In this document: piece by piece, positions 1-10,009 of the stretch
Numbering within the stretch: position 1 is the stretch's first letter
How the letters are laid out: each line of letters begins with the position of its first letter
From: Mesosutterella faecium
Lineage (GTDB): Bacteria > Pseudomonadota > Gammaproteobacteria > Burkholderiales > Burkholderiaceae_F
Reading direction: 5' to 3'
Assembly (NCBI RefSeq): GCF_022809315.2
Contig: NZ_JAKZJU020000001.1
Location: forward strand, 1,525,001 to 1,589,000
Length of the DNA stretch: 64,000 bases
Position numbers and translations under genes: made by a program
Notes under the pieces: model-generated
Told to the model about the DNA's origin: nothing
The model's input: the letters and a program-made list of their open reading frames with translations, nothing else
Databases searched by the model: none

Positions 1-1518
<1,518 letters not shown>

Positions 1519-1676
1519 TATAACCGTGCTGCTTGAAGAAAGAAGCTGCAGAGGTTTTGAAAAGGGAAAAGCAAGGCGTGAAGAAAAGCAGTCGCGCCCT
1601 AGAAAGTCTCATTCCTTCCGAAAGCCATTCGGTTCGTGCCTGCGTAATCATTTCCGCAGACAGGAGCCAAAGCCTT

Positions 1677-1794
1677 TGCCTGACGGCCACAGCAGGGCGG
1701 CCCCACTCCTTCCCATTCCGAACAGGACAGTGAAACGCCTTCGCGCCGATGATAGTCAGTTGTATTTCTGGTGAAAGTAGGTCACCGTCAGGCT
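1677..1794 (+). rRNA. rrf: 5S ribosomal RNA
   Basis: About 118 nt with complementary ends (GCCTGACGGCC at the 5' end, CGTCAGGC at the 3' end) and the typical internal CCATTCCGAACAGGACAGTG and GATGATAGT segments. It follows 23S by about 160 bp with no tRNA between, the usual rRNA operon tail. Confidence 0.96.
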
Positions 1795-1802
1795 CCTCCA
1801 TC

Positions 1803-1840
1803 AAGCCCCTCCGGACATCCGCCCGGAGGGGCTTTTCCTT
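1803..1840 (+). terminator. rRNA operon terminator
   Basis: Inverted repeat AAGCCCCTCCGG / CCGGAGGGGCTT with a short loop, followed by TTTTCCTT. It lies directly after 5S rRNA and closes the operon. Confidence 0.9.
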
Positions 1841-2194
1841 ATCCTCCACATAGAAGCGGCATCGGTTTTGGGCGGCTGCAGAGCCTAAAGCTGTCTCTGT
1901 CAGACAGAAGCCGGCAGCATGACGCCGGATCCATTGAATCTTTGACCAGGACCTGAGCTTTTGCTCTTCATGAGACCTGCGGGCCTGTTGGTTTTTCGAC
2001 TTTTTCGTCCCGTCTGGCCGGCTCGGTTCTTATCCCGCCGTTGTCGACTTGTCTATAGCAGATTTCCCTTGTCTTATTCTTCTTTTATTGAAAATTTAAA
2101 TAGAAAGAGTAGAGTGTCTGACCGATTGGGGCCATTATTCAATCTGGCCTCGTCACCTTTACAGGTTGCACTGTATTAATTTTGGGAGAGAATA
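1841..2194 (+). other. Gene-free stretch between rRNA operon and flavoprotein gene
   Basis: No tRNA or convincing reading frame is seen on either strand. The second half becomes AT-rich (around 2080-2120), as expected for the promoter of the flavoprotein gene, but no clear -35/-10 pair can be assigned. A ribosome-binding site GGGAGAG sits at about 2183-2189, just before the ATG at 2195. Confidence 0.5.
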
Positions 2195-3688
2195 ATGCAG
2201 AATCAATCCAGAAGAAGTTTCTTTAAAACGGCTGCGCTGTCTGCAGTCGGCGCTGCTGCTCTGACGAGCGGCGCTGCTGAGGCCGCCGGCAAAAAGGCTG
2301 CTAAAAAGGCTGAGGGCGGCCGCTACGACATGATTATTGTCGGCGCTGGCTGCGGCGGCCTTGTCTGCGCCGTCAGGGCCGCTCAGATTGGCCTGAAGCC
2401 TATTCTTCTTGAAAAGATGGGAGATTCTGCCGGCAACACGATTTACGCCGCCGGATTCATGCTTGGCACGAACACCAAGATGCAGAAGGAAGCCGGCATC
2501 TCCGGCGACTCTGCCGACAAGTTCTACGACGACATGATCAAGGTTTCCAAGGGACACGGTGACCCTGCCTTGACCCGCTATCTCGTCGACAACTGCGACA
2601 AGACTCTTGAGTGGATGTCTGATTACTGCGGCGTGAAGTTCAAGGCCGGCATGAAGCTCGTTTTCCCGATGCTCACCCGTGCTCACCTCGTTGTTGGACC
2701 GACGCAGCCTGGCGGCAGCCAGCTCGCCCTGTATCTCCAGGCCAAGGCGAAGAGCCTCGGCGTTCCGATGCTCTTCAACACCAAGGTTGTCAAGCTCCTG
2801 CAGAATTCCAAGGGCGTGATTGACGGCGTCAAGGTCAAGACGAAGACCGGTTATTCCGAGATCCATTCCCGTGCGGGCGTCATTCTCGCCACCGGCGGCT
2901 ATTCCGCCAACCAGGCGATGGTGACGATGTACGCCGGCTCTGCAGCGGCCAAGATGCCGATCCGCGGATCCCGCATCATCGCCGGTGAGAACATCGTCCT
3001 CACCCAGCCCTTCATGCCGAAGATTGTGAACGTCGACCAGTATCACTGCGGCCCGATTCACGGTCCTACCGGTGCCAACCCGCTTAACATCGTGAACAAG
3101 GGCATCTGCGTTTCGAAGGAAAAGACCGAGCGCTTCACGGATGAAGGCCAGACTTATGTGCAGATGTCCCGCGATACCGCTGCCATGACGAAGGACAACT
3201 GGGCTTTCATGATTGTGGACGATGATGTCCATAACCTGAAGATGCTTGCCAACGACTGGAATTCTTACGCCCGCAACCGCGCCCCTGTCTACAAGGCTGA
3301 CACGATTGAAGAGCTCGCTAAGAAGGCCGGTCTCGATCCGAAGAAGCTCGTGAAGATCGTCAAGGATTACAACGCTGCGAACGACAACAACACCCGCGGC
3401 AAGCTGGTTCCGCCGAATACTCTCCCGAAGGCCTATCCTGTCAAGAAGGCTCCGTTCTATGCGGTTCCGTTCCAGGGCGGCATGACGGCGACTTTCGGCG
3501 GCCCGCTCGTCAACACGAACGCCCAGGTGCTCGATACCGAAAATCAGCCCATCCCCGGACTTTTTGCTATCGGCAATGCGGCCGGCGGTCTGTTCTATGA
3601 CGACTACGTGGGCGGTGCACAGCTGACGAACGCTGCTGTATACGGCTACCACGTCGCCGACTACATCAAGGCTCAGCTGAAGAAGTAA
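2195..3688 (+). CDS. Tat-exported FAD-dependent oxidoreductase, fumarate-reductase flavoprotein-like
   Basis: A 497-residue flavoprotein of the flavocytochrome c / fumarate reductase A family. The N-terminus carries a twin-arginine signal (RRSFFKTAAL, about residues 6-15) ending near AEA, so it should act in the periplasm. A dinucleotide-binding motif IIVGAGCGGL follows at about residues 46-55, with the FAD-contacting ATGGYSAN in the middle and GLFAIGNAAGG near the C-terminus. No heme-binding CxxCH motif is present, so electrons must come from a separate cytochrome or quinone partner, which is not encoded next door. Substrate is unknown; family members reduce fumarate, urocanate, methacrylate and similar enoates as anaerobic electron acceptors. 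Start is supported by GGGAGAG seven bases upstream. Confidence 0.88.
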   Translation: MQNQSRRSFFKTAALSAVGAAALTSGAAEAAGKKAAKKAEGGRYDMIIVGAGCGGLVCAVRAAQIGLKPILLEKMGDSAGNTIYAAGFMLGTNTKMQKEAGISGDSADKFYDDMIKVSKGHGDPALTRYLVDNCDKTLEWMSDYCGVKFKAGMKLVFPMLTRAHLVVGPTQPGGSQLALYLQAKAKSLGVPMLFNTKVVKLLQNSKGVIDGVKVKTKTGYSEIHSRAGVILATGGYSANQAMVTMYAGSAAAKMPIRGSRIIAGENIVLTQPFMPKIVNVDQYHCGPIHGPTGANPLNIVNKGICVSKEKTERFTDEGQTYVQMSRDTAAMTKDNWAFMIVDDDVHNLKMLANDWNSYARNRAPVYKADTIEELAKKAGLDPKKLVKIVKDYNAANDNNTRGKLVPPNTLPKAYPVKKAPFYAVPFQGGMTATFGGPLVNTNAQVLDTENQPIPGLFAIGNAAGGLFYDDYVGGAQLTNAAVYGYHVADYIKAQLKK

Positions 3689-3701
3689 TTTCTCCAGTTT
3701 T

Positions 3702-3774
3702 CCCTTTCCGCCTTCGGACGGAAAGGGGGGCTTGTCCGGAATCCCTGAAAATTTCTGTTTTCAGGGATTTTTTA
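3702..3774 (+). terminator. Tandem terminators after the flavoprotein gene
   Basis: Two hairpins in a row. The first is CCCTTTCCG / CGGAAAGGG (3702-3727) without a T-run. The second is ATCCCTGAAAA / TTTTCAGGGAT followed by T6 (about 3741-3774), a strong intrinsic terminator. They separate this gene from the convergent exporter gene. Confidence 0.85.
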
Positions 3775-3801
3775 GTGTCTCGGTCCTGCCAATCCCTCCC
3801 G

Positions 3802-4116
3802 TCATCCCAGCAGTCTCAGGCCGACAATGCCGCCCACGATCATCACGAGGCAGCCTATTTGCCCCAGTGTCAGTTCATCCCCGAAGAGGAGTACGCTCAC
3901 GACAATGGTGCCGACGCTTCCAATGCCGGTCCAAATTGCATAGGCGATTCCCAGTGGCAGCGTCTTTACTGCGCCCGACAGAAAATAAAAGCTTGCGATC
4001 ATGCCGACGATTGTGACCGCGCTCGGCACGAGCTTAGTGAATCCCTCGGTGAACTTCAGTCCAACCGCCCACCAGATTTCGCACAGTCCCGCGATGAAAA
4101 GATAGGCCCAGCTCAT
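3802..4116 (-). CDS. sugE: Small multidrug resistance family exporter, guanidinium (Gdx/SugE) subtype
   Basis: A 104-residue, four-helix membrane protein of the SMR family. The essential glutamate is at position 13, followed by Trp16 (CEIWWAVGLK), and the second helix region GIAYAIWTGIGSVGT is typical of the SugE/Gdx subgroup, which exports guanidinium in exchange for protons, rather than the EmrE multidrug subgroup. A longer GTG-start frame reaches 4152, but that start lies inside a terminator hairpin. The ATG at 4114-4116 has a purine-rich GCGGAG before it and gives the normal family length, so it is chosen. The leader (4117-4247) is structured and is described separately. It is divergent from guaB. 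Confidence 0.9.
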   Translation of the reverse strand: MSWAYLFIAGLCEIWWAVGLKFTEGFTKLVPSAVTIVGMIASFYFLSGAVKTLPLGIAYAIWTGIGSVGTIVVSVLLFGDELTLGQIGCLVMIVGGIVGLRLLG

Positions 4117-4148
4117 AGTCTCCGCTTCTTCAGAAAAGTAAAAAAAAA

Positions 4149-4204
4149 GCACCCGAAACCATGCTTCGTGCCCAACGGCACTGCCTGCGCATGATTTCAG
4201 GTGC
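4149..4204 (-). promoter_or_regulatory. Attenuator-like terminator hairpin in the sugE leader
   Basis: On the minus strand, 4204-4189 (GCACCTGAAATCATGC) pairs with 4164-4149 (GCATGGTTTCGGGTGC) over all 16 positions with two G-U wobbles. It encloses a small GTGCC-GTTG-GGCAC hairpin and is followed at once by nine T residues (4148-4140). The sugE start codon comes only 24 bases later. A terminator placed there, downstream of the likely promoter, should block sugE unless relieved. Confidence 0.7.
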
Positions 4205-4206
4205 CT

Positions 4207-4228
4207 GCGTTCATCCGGCGATGAACGC
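4207..4228 (-). promoter_or_regulatory. Leader hairpin upstream of the sugE attenuator
   Basis: Perfect 9-bp inverted repeat GCGTTCATC / GATGAACGC around a 4-nt loop, two bases before the attenuator hairpin. With it, it makes a compact two-stem leader of the kind seen in riboswitches. It lacks the ACGR loops of guanidine-II and I do not recognise guanidine-I or -III consensus sequence. Confidence 0.5.
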
Positions 4229-4246
4229 TCCTGTCATAGAAGGCGA

Positions 4247-4276
4247 ATTTTCTCCCAACTGCTCCTGCTTTGTCAA
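4247..4276 (-). promoter_or_regulatory. Probable sigma-70 promoter of sugE
   Basis: On the minus strand a perfect TTGACA (4276-4271) is followed after 18 bases by GAAAAT (4252-4247), four of six matches to the -10 consensus. Transcription would start near 4240 and give a leader of about 120 nt containing both hairpins. Confidence 0.45.
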
Positions 4277-4280
4277 AAGG

Positions 4281-4313
4281 GAGTCCTGCCGGCTGTCCTT
4301 GCCGGACTTTTTT
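4281..4313 (+). terminator. Hairpin with T-run upstream of the guaB promoter
   Basis: AGTCCTGCCGGC and GCCGGACT form a stem around TGTCCTT, followed by six T residues on the plus strand. It has no obvious plus-strand gene to end. It may insulate guaB from upstream transcription, or form part of the minus-strand sugE upstream region. Confidence 0.45.
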
Positions 4314-4349
4314 CTTCATTTCCGAGTATCTCGGCCTCTACTTTTGAAC

Positions 4350-4377
4350 TTGACAAACTAAAAGTTTTCAATATAAA
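4350..4377 (+). promoter_or_regulatory. Sigma-70 promoter of guaB
   Basis: TTGACA at 4350-4355 and TATAAA at 4372-4377 with a 16-bp spacer, close to consensus. The predicted start near 4384 leaves a leader of about 100 nt before the guaB ATG. Confidence 0.7.
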
Positions 4378-4383
4378 ATACAC

Positions 4384-5954
<1,571 letters not shown>

Positions 5955-5984
5955 TCTGATCACAGGTCTGATAGGCTAAAATGA

Positions 5985-6042
5985 CGGGCATCCAGGGCTC
6001 TTGGAACATTGGGTTCAAGGGCTGCGGGATGCCCGCTTTTTT
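5985..6042 (+). terminator. Hairpin with T-run between guaB and guaA
   Basis: CGGGCATCC (5985-5993) pairs with GGGATGCCCG (6026-6035), with an inner stem CTTGGAAC / GTTCAAG, followed by TTTTTT. It resembles an intrinsic terminator 33 bases before the guaA start, so guaA expression may be reduced or conditionally attenuated relative to guaB. Confidence 0.65.
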
Positions 6043-6074
6043 GTTTGTGCAACAGCCTCATTGAAAGAGAATTC

Positions 6075-7640
6075 ATGAACCACGACCGCATTTTGATTCT
6101 TGACTTCGGCAGTCAGGTGACCCAGCTGATCGCCAGACGCGTGCGCGAAGCCCATGTGTATTGCGAAGTTCACGCCAATGACGTCGGCGAGGATTTCATC
6201 CGGAAATTCAATCCGAGCGGCATCATTCTTTCCGGCTCCTATATGAGCGCCTATGAGGAGTCGACGGATCAGGTCAGCCCGGCAGTGTTTAATGCCGGGG
6301 TCCCTGTGCTGGGCATCTGCTACGGCATGCAGACGATGGCGGAGCAGCTGGGCGGAAAAGTTGAGCCCGGAACCAAGCGCGAATTCGGTTACGCGGAGGT
6401 CCGCGCCCGCAATCACACGAAGCTTCTCGAGGGGATTGAAGACTTCAAGGGGCCGAACGGCGAAGGGATGCTGAAGGTCTGGATGAGCCACGGCGACCGG
6501 GTGTCGGAGCTCCCTAAGGGGTTTGTGGTCATGGCTTCGACGCCTTCCTGCCCGATTGCAGCAATGGCTGACGAGTCCCGGCGCTTTTACGGAGTTCAGT
6601 TCCATCCAGAGGTGACCCATACCGAAAAAGGGCGCGAAATCCTGCAGCGGTTTGTTTTGGATATCTGCGGATGCAAGCCTGACTGGGAAATGGGCAATTT
6701 TGCCAAAGAGGCGATTGAGGAAATTCGCCGCAAGGTGGGCAAGGATGAGGTGATCCTCGGTCTTTCCGGCGGCGTGGATTCGTCTGTAACGGCGGCCCTC
6801 ATTCACCGCGCGATCGGCAACCAGCTCACCTGCGTCTTTGTCGATCACGGGCTGCTTCGGCTCAACGAGGCCGAGCAGGTGCGCGAGACGTTTGAAAAGA
6901 ACATGGGCATGAAGCTCGTGATGGTGGATGCCTCTGAAAAGTTCCTTTCTGATCTCAAGGGAGTGACGGACCCGGAGAAGAAGCGCAAGATCATCGGCCG
7001 CGATTTCGTGGAATGCTTCCAGGCCGAAGCGAAGAAACTGACCGGCGCCAGGTGGCTTGCTCAGGGGACCATCTATCCTGACGTGATCGAGTCCGCAGCT
7101 GCCAACACGAAGAAGGCGAAGGTCATTAAGTCGCATCACAATGTAGGCGGCCTTCCCCCCGATATGCACCTCCAGCTGCTTGAGCCCATCCGTGGACTTT
7201 TCAAGGACGAGGTGCGCGAACTGGGTCTTCAGCTCGGGCTTCCGCGCGAGATGGTTTTCCGCCATCCTTTCCCGGGGCCGGGGCTTGGCGTGCGCATTCT
7301 GGGCGAGGTGAAGCGCGAATATGCAGACCTCCTGAAGCGCGCCGACGCCATCTTTATTGATGAGCTGCGTGCGGCAGGCTGGTATGACAAGGTTTCTCAG
7401 GCCTTTGCGGTGTTTCTGCCTGTTCGTTCCGTCGGCGTGATGGGCGACGGGCGCACTTACGATTATGTTGTGGCGCTGAGGTCAGTCGAGACGACGGACT
7501 TTATGACTGCCAAATGGTCGCAGCTTCCCTATGATCTGCTCGGCAAGGTTTCCAACCGCATCATCAACGAGGTGAAGGGAATTAACCGGGTTTGCTACGA
7601 CATCTCCGGAAAGCCGCCGGCGACGATTGAGTGGGAATGA
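6075..7640 (+). CDS. guaA: GMP synthase (glutamine-hydrolysing)
   Basis: A 521-residue bifunctional enzyme that converts XMP to GMP using glutamine and ATP. The N-terminal class I glutaminase has its nucleophile Cys82 in GICYGMQ and the His/Glu pair in FHPEVTHT. The ATP-pyrophosphatase domain has the loop SGGVDSS from residue 231, and the C-terminal dimerisation domain ends in the conserved [10 protein letters not shown] longer frame opens at 6009, but the extra residues are unlike the family; ATG 6075 with GAAAGAGA upstream gives the standard beginning [14 protein letters not shown]. It completes the guanine nucleotide branch with guaB. Confidence 0.97.
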   Translation: MNHDRILILDFGSQVTQLIARRVREAHVYCEVHANDVGEDFIRKFNPSGIILSGSYMSAYEESTDQVSPAVFNAGVPVLGICYGMQTMAEQLGGKVEPGTKREFGYAEVRARNHTKLLEGIEDFKGPNGEGMLKVWMSHGDRVSELPKGFVVMASTPSCPIAAMADESRRFYGVQFHPEVTHTEKGREILQRFVLDICGCKPDWEMGNFAKEAIEEIRRKVGKDEVILGLSGGVDSSVTAALIHRAIGNQLTCVFVDHGLLRLNEAEQVRETFEKNMGMKLVMVDASEKFLSDLKGVTDPEKKRKIIGRDFVECFQAEAKKLTGARWLAQGTIYPDVIESAAANTKKAKVIKSHHNVGGLPPDMHLQLLEPIRGLFKDEVRELGLQLGLPREMVFRHPFPGPGLGVRILGEVKREYADLLKRADAIFIDELRAAGWYDKVSQAFAVFLPVRSVGVMGDGRTYDYVVALRSVETTDFMTAKWSQLPYDLLGKVSNRIINEVKGINRVCYDISGKPPATIEWE

Positions 7641-7670
7641 TCATTTATTCTCATGATTGAATAAAAAAAT

Positions 7671-7697
7671 TGGAGGCTTAGGCCTCCAGTTTTTTTC
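7671..7697 (+). terminator. guaA terminator
   Basis: Stem TGGAGGC / GCCTCCA with a TTAG loop, flanked by an A-run upstream and seven or more T residues downstream. Confidence 0.9.
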
Positions 7698-7713
7698 TAT
7701 AAGAACAGCAAAC

Positions 7714-7980
7714 GTGACTGTTGCCACTGGTTTGGCTAAAGAGACCGGCGCGAAATGGCTGTTGGGTGAGAGGTGCCTGGAATTCTGGGCTTTCTGCTCG
7801 ATGAGAGCAGCCTGGTGCTCAGCTGCGAGATGGTTTCGCTGACCGTCCCGATCTTCATGACCTCTTTCCTTCCGAATCTCGGGGGGCCGCAGCGCGATTC
7901 TCTCCGCTTTTAAAAAGAACCTGCTCCTTTCCGTGGCCGCGGTGGTTGTGACCGTTGCTCTGTTTGTGCAGGTAGCCTGA
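7714..7980 (+). pseudogene. Decayed C-terminal fragment of a probable membrane protein
   Basis: Three consecutive segments in different frames read as one hydrophobic protein end. They are VTVATGLAKETGAKWLLGE from 7714, then LGFLLDESSLVLSCEMVSLT from 7785, then, after a run of six G residues near 7881, an AILSAFKKNLLLSVAAVVV-type helix ending in a stop at 7978-7980. Two frameshifts and no start codon indicate a broken gene. The hydrophobic pattern suggests a transporter, but I cannot name the family. It sits between the guaA terminator and an insertion sequence. Confidence 0.4.
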
Positions 7981-8066
7981 GAGTCTGGCTGCCGTCCAGG
8001 CCGGGGGTGCCGAAAAAGTGGTGGCCCGGGCTTGAGGACAAGGCGCCTTGCCTCTTTTCCAGGACG

Positions 8067-8083
8067 AATGTGAAGGGGAGCTC
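8067..8083 (+). repeat. Left 17-bp target-site duplication of the IS1202-like element
   Basis: AATGTGAAGGGGAGCTC is repeated exactly at 9888-9904 on the other side of the element. A T following each copy makes the true length 17 or 18 bp. Confidence 0.85.
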
Positions 8084-8090
8084 TGTTAGA

Positions 8091-8158
8091 GCAAAGGGAA
8101 AATGTCACATGCCAGCACAACGGGACTATGTCACACCCTAGCAAAGCGATTATGACAC
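8091..8158 (+). repeat. Left-end array of subterminal IS sites
   Basis: Three related sites: GCAAAGGGAAAATGTCAC (8091-8108), CAACGGGACTATGTCAC (ending 8134) and GCAAAGCGATTATGACAC (8141-8158). The TGTCAC/TGACAC ends are 26 and 24 bp apart. These are probable transposase-binding sites. Confidence 0.7.
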
Positions 8159-8227
8159 CAAAAATTCTCCGCCAAAGACAGAAATTGAGAGCCCCCTGGG
8201 GCCCTTTATCGTCTTCATGGAGAACAC

Positions 8228-8291
8228 CCTGCCCACGCTCTGTCGGGCGCTCGCCTCAAATGGGCTGAAGCCCGTGCGGGCTGTGGGCAGG
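8228..8291 (+). other. Inverted repeat downstream of the IS transposase
   Basis: CCTGCCCAC (8228-8236) and GTGGGCAGG (8283-8291) form a 9-bp stem enclosing a smaller GGGCT-GAA-GCCC hairpin. It lies inside the element, between its left end and the transposase stop codon. It may be a transcription barrier or folded RNA; a 31-codon plus-strand frame also crosses it, with no recognisable product. Confidence 0.35.
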
Positions 8292-8330
8292 TTGGGAAAA
8301 AAGATCTTCTGAGAGCCTGTGTTGATTTCA

Positions 8331-9731
8331 TTATTTGCCAGATCTGTTTTTCCGCTGCTTCAGCTTTTCTTCGAGTTCACGGGCCTTTTGGTCACGCTCT
8401 TTTCTCTGGGCCTGCCGTTGCTTCGCTTCAGCCATTTCGCATTCCAGCTTCATGACGAAGCCGTTGGGTCGCAAATCTTCCTTCTCAATGATTCGATCCA
8501 GGCATGCGTCTATGGTCTTCGATGACTCAAGGTATTCCGTGCGCTCGAGCGTTTTTCTTTTCCGGGCTTCAAAGCAGAGCAGATGTTCTTTGCCCCGTGC
8601 ATCCCGGTAGACCATTTCCGGCGCACGGCCATCCGGGTACTCGATGACGCTGACTTTCTTGCCCATCAGCTCAAACTTCCGAGCGCTCGCATTCTTGAGC
8701 TGCAGGATCGACCCCCCGAAGGAGACGCTCAGAGATTTGCTCAGAACGCGTTCGTGCCACCAGGCGCATATGCGTTCAATCTCGGGCATACTTTCTTCAG
8801 CCACCGCACAGTTTGCGCTCAGGGGTTCTCTTGGGTCGATTCCAAACCGCTGATTGAAATCCCTGATCAGTTCGTCCATGCGCTGATTGGCGGTGGCCAT
8901 GTCTTCGATTCCCATGACCCTGAACTCATGCGGCCAGCGCCCCTGCAGCGTCTTGAACAGGCGTTCTATCCGGCCTTTTGCCTGCGGGCTCTGAGCGAAT
9001 ATCTGCTCGATCTGAAGCTTGTCGCAGACTCTCTGAAACTGTGTGCCCTCTACATTTTTGGACCGGCCCTGAGCCAACGCGCGGAAAGTGCCGTGCCGAT
9101 CGCTGTATAGCGCAAGGGGGATTCCGTGCGCCCTGATGTATTGGAGCAGCACGGTCATATAGCCCGCCGCGGTCTCCGAGGGAAAGAACCCGGCAGCGGC
9201 GATTCTGCCGGTCGCATCGTCAATGAACGCGATTAATGAGCACTCTTTCTGACCGGGGCCGAACCATCTGTGCGGGCTGCCGTCGATCTGAACCAGCTCG
9301 CCGAACCTTGACCTTCTGCGCCTCAGAAAATGACCGGCTCTTCTGAGCCCCTGCTCTGAGGCCTGAGGGCTGAGTTCTCTCAGAATCTTTCGAACAGTTT
9401 CCTTCGACACTTTGATCCCTTCGTTTTTCACAAGGTACTGAGTCAGGAGCGTCGGAGGGAAATCCTGATATTTTGTAACTGCCAGTTCTATGATTTTTAA
9501 ACGAATATCGTCTGGCAGGCGGTTGCTCGGGGGCCGCCCTTTGTTGCCATGGGGCGGATCTGCGGCTTCGCCCCTTTTCCAGGCGGCCAGCCTGCGATAG
9601 AACTGGCGAATGCTCAGCTTCATCGCTTTGGCTGCCTCCGGCACCGAGAGCAGGCCGTAGGCGACCTGTTCGAAAATCTCCTCTGTGCCGGTCTGGGACT
9701 TCGGGGCTCTTTCAGGAAGCGAGTTTTTCAT
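8331..9731 (-). CDS. IS1202-like family transposase (DDE integrase fold)
   Basis: A 466-residue transposase. The N-terminus holds helix-turn-helix segments (LSIRQFYRRLAAWKRGE). The rve-type catalytic core shows the first Asp in ELVQIDGSPHRWF, the second in ALYSDRHGTF and the Glu in KGRIERLFKTLQ, a DDE triad in the expected order. The C-terminal region is lysine- and arginine-rich and ends in a coiled-coil-like stretch. The ATG at 9731 is preceded on its strand by TTAGGAGTCGCAC, a good ribosome-binding site. No frameshift is seen, so the enzyme is probably functional. Confidence 0.88.
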   Translation of the reverse strand: MKNSLPERAPKSQTGTEEIFEQVAYGLLSVPEAAKAMKLSIRQFYRRLAAWKRGEAADPPHGNKGRPPSNRLPDDIRLKIIELAVTKYQDFPPTLLTQYLVKNEGIKVSKETVRKILRELSPQASEQGLRRAGHFLRRRRSRFGELVQIDGSPHRWFGPGQKECSLIAFIDDATGRIAAAGFFPSETAAGYMTVLLQYIRAHGIPLALYSDRHGTFRALAQGRSKNVEGTQFQRVCDKLQIEQIFAQSPQAKGRIERLFKTLQGRWPHEFRVMGIEDMATANQRMDELIRDFNQRFGIDPREPLSANCAVAEESMPEIERICAWWHERVLSKSLSVSFGGSILQLKNASARKFELMGKKVSVIEYPDGRAPEMVYRDARGKEHLLCFEARKRKTLERTEYLESSKTIDACLDRIIEKEDLRPNGFVMKLECEMAEAKQRQAQRKERDQKARELEEKLKQRKNRSGK

Positions 9732-9770
9732 GTGCGACTCCTAAAAAACAGGCTCTCTGAAGTGATTGTG

Positions 9771-9881
9771 TGACAAAATCGCTTTGCCGGGGGCTGTCAT
9801 GCAGATTGCCGGCTTATGACAGAGTCGCGTTGCCGGACCATGACATAGTCCCGTAGTTTTCCGTGACATTATCGCGTTGCT
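9771..9881 (+). repeat. Right-end array of subterminal IS sites
   Basis: Plus-strand copies TGACAAAATCGCTTTGCC (9771), TGACAGAGTCGCGTTGCC (9817), TGACATAGTCCCGTAGTT (9841) and TGACATTATCGCGTTGCT (9864), plus one degenerate site near 9795. Spacing is 23-24 bp, about two helical turns. They are the inverse of the left-end sites. Confidence 0.7.
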
Positions 9882-9887
9882 CTAACA

Positions 9888-9904
9888 AATGTGAAGGGGA
9901 GCTC
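9888..9904 (+). repeat. Right 17-bp target-site duplication of the IS1202-like element
   Basis: Exact second copy of AATGTGAAGGGGAGCTC, adjacent to the right end of the element. Confidence 0.85.
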
Positions 9905-10009
9905 TCTGAGCGGCCGCAAAAACGTTTATATTTCTGCAGGTGTCCATGTGTCGTTACGCCCTGTTCGTGAATCCGGGGTGATTCAATTTTTAAGAGTCTA
10001 GGAAAACAT

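Larger units (their letters stand above)
8084..9887 (-). mobile_element. IS1202-like (ISNCY-type) insertion sequence, about 1804 bp
   Basis: The element has imperfect terminal inverted repeats beginning TGTTAGAGCAA at both ends and encodes one transposase on the minus strand. It is flanked by exact 17-bp direct repeats. Inside each end is an array of degenerate sites of the form GCAAnGCGAnnnTGTCAC, spaced 23-26 bp apart. From memory, the IS1202 family makes unusually long duplications and its ISTde1 subgroup is reported at 15-18 bp, which fits. The transposase frame is intact, so the copy may be active. It lies upstream of the sodium symporter gene. Confidence 0.82.

Noticed and set aside
1795..2194. 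tRNA genes after the 5S rRNA
   Set aside because: No cloverleaf, T-arm GTTCGAnTC or CCA end was found between the rRNA terminator and the flavoprotein gene.
2159..3652. Long minus-strand frame opposite the flavoprotein gene
   Set aside because: It is the antisense shadow of a clear gene in a codon-biased genome; its product is rich in Arg, His and Val with no domain pattern.
4117..4276. Known guanidine-II riboswitch in the sugE leader
   Set aside because: Both expected hairpins should have ACGR loops. The loops here are different (GCCG in one, GTTG in the other), so I do not assign the known class.
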